From Candidatus Accumulibacter vicinus (GTDB lineage Bacteria; Pseudomonadota; Gammaproteobacteria; Burkholderiales; Rhodocyclaceae): DNA of 17,627 nt. The stretch covers positions 8,323 to 25,949 of the forward strand of contig DIME01000088.1 of NCBI GenBank assembly GCA_002425405.1. Reading direction: 5' to 3'. Numbering within the stretch: position 1 is the stretch's first letter; each line of letters begins with the position of its first letter. Positions 1-8,017 of the stretch are shown here, piece after piece. The notes under the pieces are model-generated. The model was not told the DNA's origin, did no database searches, and saw only the letters and a program-made list of their open reading frames with translations. The position numbers were made by a program, and so were the translations under genes.

Positions 1-501
1 GATCGCCAGCGCGCGGCGGTAGAGCGGCTCAGCGTCGGCGTAGCGGCCTTGTTCCCGGTATGACCACGCCAGGTCGCTAAGGCTCTCGGCCATCACTCGC
101 GGCTGCCCATTGCCGCCCGCTTTCTCCACAAGCGCCAGCTTACGGCGGAAGAGCTGCTCGGCCTCTGCGTAGCGGCCCTGCCTCATGTACAGATTCGCCA
201 ACTTGTTGAGGGGGATCACCAGTGACAGGTCCTCGGTACCGCGTGCCTTCTCCTGGAACGTCAGTGTACTGCGGTGGAGCAGTTCGTCGTCGGCATAGCG
301 GTCCTCCACTTGTCTAGTGTAGTCGAGCGCTGCCGAAAAGTTTCCTGCGCTGGCCGCCCGCGCTGCCAGTTCTCGCAACTGGTCGACCGATACCGTGGCG
401 GCTGTTTCGGCTGTCGGCGGCTGCGGCGCTTCGGCCCACAAGGCAACCGGCTGCAGCAGAAGCGCGGCGAGCAGCAGGGCAGGAAGTGGACATTTGTTCA
501 C
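1..501 (-). CDS. Exported TPR-repeat protein, N-terminal part (cut by window edge)
   Basis: The reading frame is open from a GTG at 499-501 to the window edge (167 codons seen) with no stop. The GTG has a good ribosome site (AGGAG, about 8 nt upstream); the nearby ATG lies in another frame and gives no TPR protein. Residues 1 to about 24 form a signal peptide (a Lys, then a Leu/Ala-rich core, ending near ALWA), so the product is probably periplasmic or secreted. After a spacer there are tetratricopeptide helices such as QGRYAEAEQLFRRKLAL and QGRYADAEPLYRRALAI, the 42-residue kinesin-light-chain-like type also seen in the TPR-CHAT protein at 3567-6530. The missing part could carry more repeats and perhaps a CHAT domain, but that cannot be seen. 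TPRs bind proteins; no enzymatic function is visible. The region upstream of it is gene debris, so it probably has its own promoter. Confidence 0.85.
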   Translation of the reverse strand, partial: MNKCPLPALLLAALLLQPVALWAEAPQPPTAETAATVSVDQLRELAARAASAGNFSAALDYTRQVEDRYADDELLHRSTLTFQEKARGTEDLSLVIPLNKLANLYMRQGRYAEAEQLFRRKLALVEKAGGNGQPRVMAESLSDLAWSYREQGRYADAEPLYRRALAI

Positions 502-715
502 GGCGCGTCTCCTGGTTGGCCAATCGGTGGAACAATCGTTTTGGGCATTGTCGACTCAGACGAGCGACGACCGTTATTGTCAGGATGTTATTGCGCAGCG
601 CGTCCGATAGCGTGTCACCGACCATAGTAAGCGGTGAGGAACGCAGCGCGTCTCTTGCGCCTTGTCTGCCAGCGGTGGTACGTTGCGTCGCTCTACGCGG
701 CACTCATTACGGTAC

Positions 716-1077
716 TCAAGGCACTTCCAGGCCAGACGTCGGCGACGCGAGCGCGTAGCTCGTGCTACGCCCACCGGCATCCCGTTTCACCAGGACGCCA
801 CGTTGCAGCAGCTCGTGGATATCCCGCAGCGCCGTATCGGAGGAACACTTGGCGATTGCGGCCCACTTGCCGCTGGTCAGTTGGCCTGCAAAGCCATCGA
901 GCAACCGGTTGAGCAGTTTGATTTGCCGCGCGTTCATCGGCGTACCCGCCCAACGCTGCCAGAATCCCGCCTTGGCGAGCACCGCCGCCAGCTTCTCTTC
1001 AGTACCGTCGATGGCCCGCGGTAGGCAGCCGACGCACCATTCCAGCCAATCGCTGACCTCAAAAGGGTTCCCTGCTC
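716..1077 (-). pseudogene. Fic-family protein remnant, C-terminal winged-helix part only
   Basis: The minus frame is open between an in-frame TAA at 1103-1105 and the TGA at 716-718. It reads SDWLEWCVGCLPRAIDGTEE, then LAKAGFWQRWAGTP, LNRLLDGF and KCSSDTALRDIHELLQRGVL. This matches, from memory of the family, the C-terminal end of long Fic proteins, which finish in a winged-helix domain. The catalytic Fic motif (HPFxxGNGR) and everything before it are missing. The gene would have extended past 1077, but IS66-derived sequence on the other strand takes over there. No plausible start with a ribosome site precedes the conserved part; an internal ATG at 980-982 would leave only 88 residues. It is most likely a dead remnant. 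Fic enzymes AMPylate target proteins; this piece cannot. The 5' boundary is approximate. Confidence 0.8.
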
Positions 1078-1263
1078 GAACAAGCCGTTCGCATGCCCAA
1101 GGTTAAACAGAAAATCTCCGGCTGCTTCAGAACCAGGAAGGGCGCCGATACCTTCTGTACCCTCCGCTCCTATCTCGCCACCATGCACAAGCAGGGCGCC
1201 AATCTCTTCCAGGCACTTACCCTGACTTTCCAAGACAACCCTCCTCAGCCTCGTTTCGCGTGA
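1072..1263 (+). mobile_element. IS66-family transposase C-terminal remnant
   Basis: The plus frame ending at the TGA 1261-1263 reads EQAVRMPKVKQKISGCFRTR, then ADTFCTLRSYLATMHKQG, and ends near NPPQPRF. This is the characteristic end of IS66 transposases (the KVKQKISGCFRS...FC.IRSY..T..KQG block). Only about 60 residues remain; the DDE catalytic core and the accessory IS66 genes are absent. An in-frame stop lies upstream at 1054-1056. The fragment runs into the Fic remnant at about 1060-1080, so an insertion followed by deletion probably removed both the front of fic and most of the element. The ACCTGAGTAGTTAC stretch at 1279-1292 may belong to the element's right-end region, but I could not identify a terminal inverted repeat. 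Confidence 0.82.
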
Positions 1264-1292
1264 ATTCGCCATCGGGGGGACCTGAGTAGTTA

Positions 1293-1604
1293 CTATTTTT
1301 CATAGGTTGCAGGGCATACGTGGACTCTCACAATGGTATGCATCTTGCCGCTGGGACAGGTGTAGAAGCAGAACCGCATCTTTCCATCCTTCTGTTCCCC
1401 AATAAGCTGGCACATTTCCGTAACTTGTGCTAACTCGCCGAGCGGTTTCCGCCAGGTTTCGTTCCGATTTTTTTCTTCGGTCGGAGCGGGCTCCGTTTCA
1501 GCGGGCTCCCTCGTTCTGTTTGCCGGAACGGCGATTGCGGCCGTGCTGAGCACCAACATCAGACCCGCGGCGATGTTTCTCGATGACAGCGAACGAAATT
1601 TCAT
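1293..1604 (-). CDS. Small exported cysteine-containing protein, 103 aa
   Basis: I chose the ATG at 1602-1604 because it has a strong ribosome site (GGAGG, 6 nt upstream); an upstream in-frame start (1643) has none. Residues 1 to about 28 form a signal peptide: basic MKFRSLSSR, then a hydrophobic core ending near AIAVPA. A low-complexity Pro/Glu/Thr linker follows, and then a compact C-terminal part with four cysteines (MCQ, FCFYTC, HVCP) that could form two disulfides in the periplasm. I do not recognise a named family. The coding end lies just beside the IS66 debris, so the tail of the protein may have been altered by the rearrangement. It appears monocistronic. Function unknown. Confidence 0.7.
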   Translation of the reverse strand: MKFRSLSSRNIAAGLMLVLSTAAIAVPANRTREPAETEPAPTEEKNRNETWRKPLGELAQVTEMCQLIGEQKDGKMRFCFYTCPSGKMHTIVRVHVCPATYEK

Positions 1605-2066
1605 GTTGTCCTCCAGGATTGAAAAAAGGATCAAACAGACCAAGAGTTGGTAAGCCGAGCGTCACGCAAGACTCGGCCTCGTGAGAGCACGCGCCGGAAA
1701 GCGCATGCCTCCGCCTGAAAAACGCTGGCATCGCCGTGTCGGTGGCCAACACGCACAGGATCAAACAATCGTCCTGCCGACAGATGAAGCGCTTGCTTCC
1801 GGTGTTCATGCCGCGAGTGTCAACACCAGTTGAGGCCAATCAAGCTAATCACCGTAATGCGAGGGGTGAGGGAACGGCGTTGGACGATCGCGGGCGAAAA
1901 CGTTCCCCTCCTGTGACCGACAAGGAGGTTGGCGGTACCTTGCGGCATTCCGTCTGTCGGCCGTCGGTTTGGGAAAGATCTGCATCGCTGTCAGCGTGTC
2001 GTCACGCCAGGTGACGACACGGATGCCGGAAAATTCGTTGCCAGATGACGATGCGCCAACGACGGG
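1605..2066. other. Gene-free interval between two minus-strand secreted-protein genes
   Basis: This 462-bp interval holds the upstream region of the small gene at 1293-1604 and the downstream region of the PEP-CTERM gene. Open frames exist on both strands, but none has a convincing ribosome site, signal peptide or family motif. A short inverted repeat (CCTCCT at 1907-1912 with AGGAGG at 1923-1928) has no adjacent T-run, so I do not call it a terminator. No clear promoter was found. Confidence 0.5.
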
Positions 2067-3188
2067 TTACCGCTTCTTCGGCCGCAAGGCGCCGATGCCA
2101 AGAAGGCCGAGGCTGAGCAAGGCGAGCGAACCCGGTTCGGGTACAGAACTTGTGAAGGGATCAAGCCGAAGGGCTCGGCACACGCCGCTCCTGCAACCAT
2201 TGACAGCAATCTGCCCGAAATCGTTGATGTCGACTGCCGTTCTGAAATCCCAGCCAGCGGTCGGGGAGACCAGATCTTCGAGGTTTACCATGCCTATTCC
2301 CGGACGCCATAAGAAGGCTTCCTCGTCTCCCACGGAATCTGTTGACACCCCGACGATTATGCCGTGGTTGTTGATACCAAGCGCCATACTACGCCTGCCG
2401 CCCAGGGTGCCGAGGTCGAGATTGCCCGACCCGGTGCCGGAGAAGACAGTCGCGTGCGAACCAACCACAGCGGTGTCAGCCAGACCCACGATCTGGCCCA
2501 AGTTGTTGATCGCCATGGCTGCACTTCCAGCTCCGCCCAAAGTACCAAGATCAGTATTGGCCAAACCGGTTCCAGAGTAGAGAACAGCGCGGTAGGCAGC
2601 GTTCCCCGCAATCTGTGCTTCCCCTACCACCTGACCGTTGTCGTTAATGTTTGTGGCAAAGCTCTCGCTTCCTCCCAACGTTCCCAAATCAAGGTTTCCG
2701 GATCCTGTCCCGGAGAACAATGTCGCACGCCACTTCCCATTGCTCAATTGTGCATGACCAGCCATTTGGCCACGATTGTTGATTGTTTCCACGTAGCCTT
2801 GAGGTCCGCCGAGAGAACCCAAATCGGTAAGGTCCGAACCACCCACGCCGGAAAAGAGAAATCCGCGCTGCACAAACCCTTTCGTTAACGACCAACCGAC
2901 GACCTGCCCGTTGTCGCTGATGTCAAAGCCAATGCTGTAGTCTGAATCCCCAATCGATCCGATATCAAGATTTTCGGAACCTGTTCCAGAGAACACGGTC
3001 GCGCGGGAATTGCGCCAGCGTGTGTCCGCAGCCCCGACGACTTGGCCGCGGTTGTTGATGTTTTGTGCGTTACTGTTTACTCCGCCCAGCGTTCCCAGAT
3101 CTACGACGGAATACATCGGTGTCGCTTGTGCGGAACCGGCAAACACGCCGGCGGCTGCGCAACTGCTGACCAACATCCTGAAATTCAT
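2067..3188 (-). CDS. Exported HAF-repeat protein with PEP-CTERM sorting signal, 373 aa
   Basis: The protein starts with a signal peptide (residues 1 to about 22, ending AGSAQA). The body is a chain of about 50-residue repeats, each with a DLGTLGG element followed by an INNRGQVVG element; this is the HAF repeat of extracellular bacterial proteins. I count six clear copies and a seventh degenerate one (NLEDLV ... DINDFGQIAV). The end is a typical PEP-CTERM signal (residues about 349-373): VPEPGS, a hydrophobic stretch, then RPKKR. In known systems, exosortase cleaves such proteins for release to the surface or the extracellular polymer matrix, so this is probably a surface or matrix protein. 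The exosortase gene is not in the window. The start ATG at 3186-3188 has an AAAGGA site about 8 nt upstream. Seven copies might fold as a beta-propeller, which is inference. Confidence 0.92.
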   Translation of the reverse strand: MNFRMLVSSCAAAGVFAGSAQATPMYSVVDLGTLGGVNSNAQNINNRGQVVGAADTRWRNSRATVFSGTGSENLDIGSIGDSDYSIGFDISDNGQVVGWSLTKGFVQRGFLFSGVGGSDLTDLGSLGGPQGYVETINNRGQMAGHAQLSNGKWRATLFSGTGSGNLDLGTLGGSESFATNINDNGQVVGEAQIAGNAAYRAVLYSGTGLANTDLGTLGGAGSAAMAINNLGQIVGLADTAVVGSHATVFSGTGSGNLDLGTLGGRRSMALGINNHGIIVGVSTDSVGDEEAFLWRPGIGMVNLEDLVSPTAGWDFRTAVDINDFGQIAVNGCRSGVCRALRLDPFTSSVPEPGSLALLSLGLLGIGALRPKKR

Positions 3189-3566
3189 TTGCGATTATCC
3201 TTTCTGTATACCCATGTCATTTTCGTGGTCGACCGAGCGGCGTCGCAGCGCATCCACTCGTCCTGCGGGAAGCGCCTGCTCGCTGCCCGGCAGCGCCCGT
3301 CCCTCGGCAAAAGGCGCCGTGGAGCGACCGACGAAGAGCTGGCGTCTGGCAGGTAGGCTTCCTCGAGGCTGCAACGACCTGATCGTGGTCCGATCGCTTT
3401 CGCCTCTCTGCTACAGACGAGCGACGGCGGCTCCTGTCAGATCTGTTTCTTTGCGGAGTTGATCAAGGCGCTGGACGGACAGTCAGACCACGCCAACACG
3501 CCTGGCCCGCGGCCGCCTCGGACGGCGCAGGCACAGGATGTCGATCGGGGCGAGCGATTCCTTTGC
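3189..3566. other. Gene-free interval upstream of the PEP-CTERM gene
   Basis: These 378 bp separate the end of the TPR-CHAT gene from the start of the PEP-CTERM gene, both on the minus strand. Small open frames are present but have no ribosome sites or recognisable motifs. I looked for a sigma-54 type element (TGGCAC-N5-TTGC), which drives PEP-CTERM genes in some organisms, and did not see a good match. I saw no clear rho-independent terminator for the CHAT operon. Confidence 0.45.
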
Positions 3567-6530
3567 CTACGACGCGTCGCCAAACAGGATGAACGGTGCC
3601 CAGTAGTAGGGATGGGAAAACGGACTCCTGGGATCGGCCGTGAAGGAATTGGTGGCCGCGATGGCTCGCACTCCACTGCCGCCTCGGATTCCGGTCGTGT
3701 AAACCGGAGTGGGCTTCAGCTTGCCACTGAGCAGGCCCTGCTGTGCCTCGCGCAGCGCAGCGGCCTTCGACTTCCCGCCGGCGCGGGCAAGATAGAACGC
3801 GCGCATCACTTCCGGCGTCGTCAGGTCTGCGACTTCCCAGAGCGTCGCCAGGACGTTCTGTGCGCCCTTGTTCTGCGCCAGCACGGCGAAGCCTTCCACT
3901 TCGCGGCCGTCGGCGGTGCGTCCGCCGTGCAGCGCCGTTTCGCAGGCGGAGAGCGCCAACAGGTCGACGCCGGCGAACGAATAATCACCTTGGCGCAAAG
4001 TCATCAGCGGCAGACGATTGCCGTCGCCAAGCAGCAGAAACGAATCGCTCTCGTTGCCGGCGACGAACCGGAAGTGGCTGGCGATGTGCAGCAGCGGGTA
4101 CGATTGCTTGAGGCTCTGGCGTAGCCGTTCGGCGGTGAACTGGTCGTCGAGATAGACCTCGGCGCTGAGCTTGCCGCTCTTGCGCAGCAGGTCGATTTCC
4201 TGCTGCACGTTGGGCAAGGCGGGGAAGCCGGCGTGCGCGCGCGTCGAGCCGAAAGCGGCCAGACGGCTGGGGACGCCGCTGTGCTTTGCTCGCGTGCCGG
4301 ATACGGCCGCGGTATGCAGCGACAGGGCGTAGCGTTCGACGAGGTAGTGCTCGCCATCGTGCAGGGCGGCGAACGGAATGTAGCGCAGTGCGCCTTCGAG
4401 CGAGAGCAGCAGGTGGTCGATTTGGCCGGCTTCGAGGTCGGCGGCAACCGGTCCGATCAAGTCGCGGTATAGCGCCTGCGCGGCCGGACGCGGGTCGAGA
4501 GCTTGAGTGCTGAGCGCGACCCGGAACTCGATCAGTTGCTTGCCGATGTCTCTGCCGTCGATGGTCACGCGTCGGACCACGCTTTGCTGGGCGGTAGTGA
4601 GCATGATGTGCACGCGGTTGCCGACCAGCAGGTATTCGAGTAATGCGGCCTGTCCGCCAAGGTCGGCGATCTGCCGGCGCGCCTGGGCGAGCGCGGCGTC
4701 TTGCTGGCGCCGCTCGTCGGCAGCAAGGCGTTGCGCGTCGGTTGGTAACTGCTCGACGACACCGGCGAACCAGGCTTCGAAACCTTGGCCGAGTTGCTCC
4801 CGGCGTGCGGCCAAATCGACAAGTTCTGGCTGCGGGGCGGTGGCTGACGCATCGTTGCCGGCGACTGACTGCGCTTGCCGTGCCCTGTGTTCGTCGGCCA
4901 GGCGAAGGCTTTCGGCGGCCAGCGCCTCCTCCTGTTCGGCCCAGGATTGTTCGGCCCGGCTGTAAGGCAGACGGCTGACGGGCGCGTCGGGGCCGATTTG
5001 ACCACGGATGAAATCGCGGTACTCGTCTTCCTTGAGGTGTTTGAGCACTTCGCGCGCTTCGGCGAGCCGGCCTTGCTCGATCAACAGTTCGGCAAGCTCG
5101 TGGTACACGCTGTCTGCAGTGCCCAGGAAAGCTTTCTGGTACCCCTCTCTTGAGCTCGCCTTCAGGTTGGCGCGCAGGCGTTGCAAGGTGTTGACTGCGT
5201 GTTTGCCAAAGAATATGGCGACGTCCGGCGCCCGTTGGGCGTAGAACCGGCTGAGGTTGCCGTTCAGCTTCCAGAGCAGTTCCGGCGTGCCGGCGCTGAG
5301 CCCCAGACGCCAGGCGCGCCGGTACAGGGCGAGCGCTTCGTCGGGGCGGTCGGCGGCGAGCAGCAGGGCGAGATTATTGAGGTCGCTGGCGATCGCCGGG
5401 TGATCGGGTGCGTAATACTTTTCGTCGATCGCCAGCGCACGGCGATAGAGCGCTTCGGCGTCGGCGTTACGGCCGGCAGCGCGCAGGATGCCGGCGAGGT
5501 TGCTCGCCCGAATAGCGACGCTGGGATGATCCGCGCCGCGGGTGCGCTCGCCAATCGCCAGCGCGCGGCGCGCCAGCGCCTCGGCTTCGGCCAGTTGTCC
5601 GGTCTCCTTGAGCACCAGCGCCAGATTGTTGCAGTCGGTGCCGATTTCTGGATGGTCGGCGCGGTAGATTTTTTCGTCGATCGCCAGCGCGTCCCGATAG
5701 TGCTTTTCGGCGTCGGCGTAGCGACCGATTCTGCGCAGCAGCCCCGCCAGGTTGTTGCGCATGGTCGCCGTGTCGCCATGGTCAGCGCCGCGGCTTGCTT
5801 CCAAAATCTTCAGCGCACGAGAGAAAGCGGTTTCCGCTTCGCCATAGCGGCCGGTTTCCTGTAGCAGCAGTGCCAGATTGTTGAGGCGGAGGGCGACTTG
5901 TGGACTGTCGCCGCCGCTTTCCTGTTCGGCAATCGCCAGGGCACGGCGGTAGATCTCTTCGGCTTCGGCGTAGCGACCAGCCGCGCGCAGCAGGCCGGCC
6001 AGGTTGTTCAGGCGCAGGCCGATCGTGGCCGGCGATGTGCCGGGGGTGGCTTCGCCAATGGCCAGCGCGCGGCGAAGTAATGGCTCCGCTTCAGCCGGCC
6101 TGCCGACGTCGCGCAAGAACAGGGCCAGATTGGTGAGGTGGGTCGCCGCGTCCGGATGATCGCTGCCGAGCGCCTGTTCAGCGGTGGCAAGCGCCTGCCG
6201 GAGGTGCGCTTCGGCTTCGGTGTAGCGCGCCAGTTTGAACAGCGTCCTGCCCACGTCGCCCAGTGCTGTCGCGGTTGTCTCGTCGAGGCGCTCGCCTGCT
6301 GCTCGCTTCGCTGCCAGCACCTGCTGATAGAGCGCCAGCGCTGCTGTGTAGTTCTTCTCCTCAAATAGCTGGTCAGCTTGGTTCGTGAGGGTGTCGATCT
6401 GCGTCGCCGGCGACGCGGCGTTCTGTCCGTCGGCAGGCGCGCCGATTGCCGGCAGCGACAGCAGACAGGCAATCACCAGACAGGTGCTGCGCAGGGCGGG
6501 GATTACGAGACGGGTGTGTTGCGGGTTCAT
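3567..6530 (-). CDS. Exported TPR-CHAT protein (caspase-like peptidase domain), 987 aa
   Basis: The frame stays open far upstream of 6530, but that part is the antisense of other reading and overlaps the real FecR-like gene. The true start is the ATG at 6528-6530, which overlaps the upstream stop as ATGA and is followed by a signal peptide (residues 1 to about 31, ending AIGA). Residues about 84-412 contain eight 42-residue TPRs of the TATALGDVGRTL / LNNLALLLQETGRYGEAE type. A helical Gln/Ala-rich linker follows. Residues about 630-987 form a CHAT domain, the separase/caspase-like clan CD fold. The expected catalytic pair is visible: His in LLHIASHF (H819, or H815) and Cys863 in LSACETALHG. 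The end, YYWAPFILFGDAS, is typical of CHAT proteins. It is probably a protein-binding protease in the periplasm or at the membrane. The substrate is unknown; co-encoded proteins are candidates. Confidence 0.93.
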   Translation of the reverse strand: MNPQHTRLVIPALRSTCLVIACLLSLPAIGAPADGQNAASPATQIDTLTNQADQLFEEKNYTAALALYQQVLAAKRAAGERLDETTATALGDVGRTLFKLARYTEAEAHLRQALATAEQALGSDHPDAATHLTNLALFLRDVGRPAEAEPLLRRALAIGEATPGTSPATIGLRLNNLAGLLRAAGRYAEAEEIYRRALAIAEQESGGDSPQVALRLNNLALLLQETGRYGEAETAFSRALKILEASRGADHGDTATMRNNLAGLLRRIGRYADAEKHYRDALAIDEKIYRADHPEIGTDCNNLALVLKETGQLAEAEALARRALAIGERTRGADHPSVAIRASNLAGILRAAGRNADAEALYRRALAIDEKYYAPDHPAIASDLNNLALLLAADRPDEALALYRRAWRLGLSAGTPELLWKLNGNLSRFYAQRAPDVAIFFGKHAVNTLQRLRANLKASSREGYQKAFLGTADSVYHELAELLIEQGRLAEAREVLKHLKEDEYRDFIRGQIGPDAPVSRLPYSRAEQSWAEQEEALAAESLRLADEHRARQAQSVAGNDASATAPQPELVDLAARREQLGQGFEAWFAGVVEQLPTDAQRLAADERRQQDAALAQARRQIADLGGQAALLEYLLVGNRVHIMLTTAQQSVVRRVTIDGRDIGKQLIEFRVALSTQALDPRPAAQALYRDLIGPVAADLEAGQIDHLLLSLEGALRYIPFAALHDGEHYLVERYALSLHTAAVSGTRAKHSGVPSRLAAFGSTRAHAGFPALPNVQQEIDLLRKSGKLSAEVYLDDQFTAERLRQSLKQSYPLLHIASHFRFVAGNESDSFLLLGDGNRLPLMTLRQGDYSFAGVDLLALSACETALHGGRTADGREVEGFAVLAQNKGAQNVLATLWEVADLTTPEVMRAFYLARAGGKSKAAALREAQQGLLSGKLKPTPVYTTGIRGGSGVRAIAATNSFTADPRSPFSHPYYWAPFILFGDAS

Positions 6531-7939
6531 GGTTCGATCTCCAAGAGCGCGGGGGGCCGACCGTTGCGTTGAATCCACGCCTGCGCTTCGGGTGTGTCGC
6601 CGAGGCGGGCGGCGACATCCTGCAGCGCTTCGAAGCGCCAGGCACCGTCTTCCTGCTCGGCCATCCATTGCGCCGCCGAGAGCCACGCCGGCTGCGCCGA
6701 TGCCGCTGGCAGCGCCGGTGCGGATGGGCGCTGCGCCGACGGAACGACGTCGATCTGCTCTGCCACAAGGCGTGCGCCCGCCTGGTCGGTAATCGTCAGT
6801 ACGTGTCGGCCACTGGTCAGGTTGGATGCCGGGAGAAACGCTTCGCACACCTTCAGGTCGCTCGACTCGGTGAGCGGTGTGGTCGTGCCTTCCCGCTGCA
6901 AGCTGACGCGAAAAGGCGGCAGACCGCCGTGCCAGACGACGAAGATGCGCCGCCGGCCTTCGCTGAGCAGAGATTTTGACGCGTGCAGCCAAGGCATGTC
7001 GAAAGCAACCGGGATGTTGCTGCCGTCGCTGTTGGCGCACTCGCGGTTTGCCGCGGCGAGGTAAGCGTAGGCCTGATCGGCCTCCGGAACTGTTCGATGC
7101 GGGGCGAGCTGGCGTAGCGCTTCGAGCGTCCACGCTCGCCCGTGCCCATCGACCAGGCGCAACGCTTGTATCGCCGTCCGCCAGGCGACTTTCTTCGGGT
7201 CGACGGCGACGCCGGCTCGAGGGGCTTGCGCGGCGTGCTGCGCGCCATCGACGATGCGCAAGCGCAGGCGGCAAGACTCCTCCGGGCCGCCGCGGATCGC
7301 CAGCTCGAAAACCTGTCCCGGCGCACCGACCGCCGGCAGGCGCAACTCCGCTGCCTTCTCCTCGAGGGTGATCGAAGCGCCGGCAGCGTCGCCGCGCGCG
7401 TTCAGCAGCGTCAGCCTGCCACCGGCACCAGGTGCGATCGGTACGATGACGCCACCAAGCTGGTCGATGACCAACCAGTCGGTATGGGCCGCCACCTTGC
7501 ACAGAGCGTTTCCGATCTGACCTCCGCGCGCGGCAGCGGTCAGCGGCGCGTGCTTGTTCTGTCCAACTGTGGTCAAGGCCGCCAGCAGGCGCAGCAGCGC
7601 GATGCGCTCCTGCGAGCGGCTGCCGGGTCCGTGCTGGGCCGCTTCGATCTCGGCGCCTTTCCAACAGCCGGCTTGCTGCGCGGTATGCGCGAAGTCGCTG
7701 CCGCGGTCGCTGCGGCGCAGCCATACCGTCGCGCCACGGTGTAGAAAGCAGAGGCGCTCCCCGACATTGAGCACGCTGCCTACCTGCGCCGGTCGCGCGC
7801 TGCCCTGCGCGGACTGCACGGTCACGCCGGCGTCTGTCCGGGAAACGATCAGGCTCGCTGCGCCGGCCGCGGGATTTGCCGACATGGAGCCCGCTACCGA
7901 AGCAAGGATCAGCCCGGCGAACGATCGAAGGATGGACAT
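6527..7939 (-). CDS. Exported FecR-like protein of the CHAT operon, 470 aa
   Basis: The ATG at 7937-7939 has a GGAG site about 9 nt upstream and starts a signal peptide (residues 1 to about 27, ending AAGA). The next roughly 70 residues (SLIVSRTDAGVTVQSAQG, then VGSVLNVGERL and GATVWLRR) resemble the small beta domain at the front of FecR-type and related surface proteins. A mostly beta-rich middle follows, containing a segment (about 330-400) similar in feel to Ig-like modules (RHVLTITDQAGA). A Pro/Ala linker leads to a helical tail (WLSAAQWMAEQEDGAW). There is no transmembrane segment apart from the signal, so this is not a classical FecR anti-sigma factor with a cytoplasmic arm. The gene ends by overlapping the CHAT gene start (ATGA), so the two are translationally coupled and likely act together outside the cytoplasm. 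The FecR-like assignment is tentative. Confidence 0.78.
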   Translation of the reverse strand: MSILRSFAGLILASVAGSMSANPAAGAASLIVSRTDAGVTVQSAQGSARPAQVGSVLNVGERLCFLHRGATVWLRRSDRGSDFAHTAQQAGCWKGAEIEAAQHGPGSRSQERIALLRLLAALTTVGQNKHAPLTAAARGGQIGNALCKVAAHTDWLVIDQLGGVIVPIAPGAGGRLTLLNARGDAAGASITLEEKAAELRLPAVGAPGQVFELAIRGGPEESCRLRLRIVDGAQHAAQAPRAGVAVDPKKVAWRTAIQALRLVDGHGRAWTLEALRQLAPHRTVPEADQAYAYLAAANRECANSDGSNIPVAFDMPWLHASKSLLSEGRRRIFVVWHGGLPPFRVSLQREGTTTPLTESSDLKVCEAFLPASNLTSGRHVLTITDQAGARLVAEQIDVVPSAQRPSAPALPAASAQPAWLSAAQWMAEQEDGAWRFEALQDVAARLGDTPEAQAWIQRNGRPPALLEIEP

Positions 7940-8017
7940 ACTGGTTTTCTCCGATGGACGGGATATTGAAACGGCATCGTGCGAAATGGCCAGAAGCGGC
8001 GATCCGCGCTGCGCATG

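Noticed and set aside
934..1272. Minus-strand open frame across the Fic/IS66 junction
   Set aside because: It is antisense to the IS66 transposase end, and its last part is out of frame with the Fic residues.
1498..1839. Minus-strand open frame of 113 codons overlapping the small secreted gene
   Set aside because: No ribosome site, family motif or signal; the overlapping gene at 1293-1604 has all but the family match.
1907..1928. CCTCCT/AGGAGG inverted repeat as a terminator
   Set aside because: Six base pairs, a 10-nt loop and no T-run on either side.
5300..6290. Regular DNA repeats of about 126 bp, considered as a CRISPR or satellite array
   Set aside because: They are the codons of the 42-residue TPRs and are diverged, in frame and without spacers.
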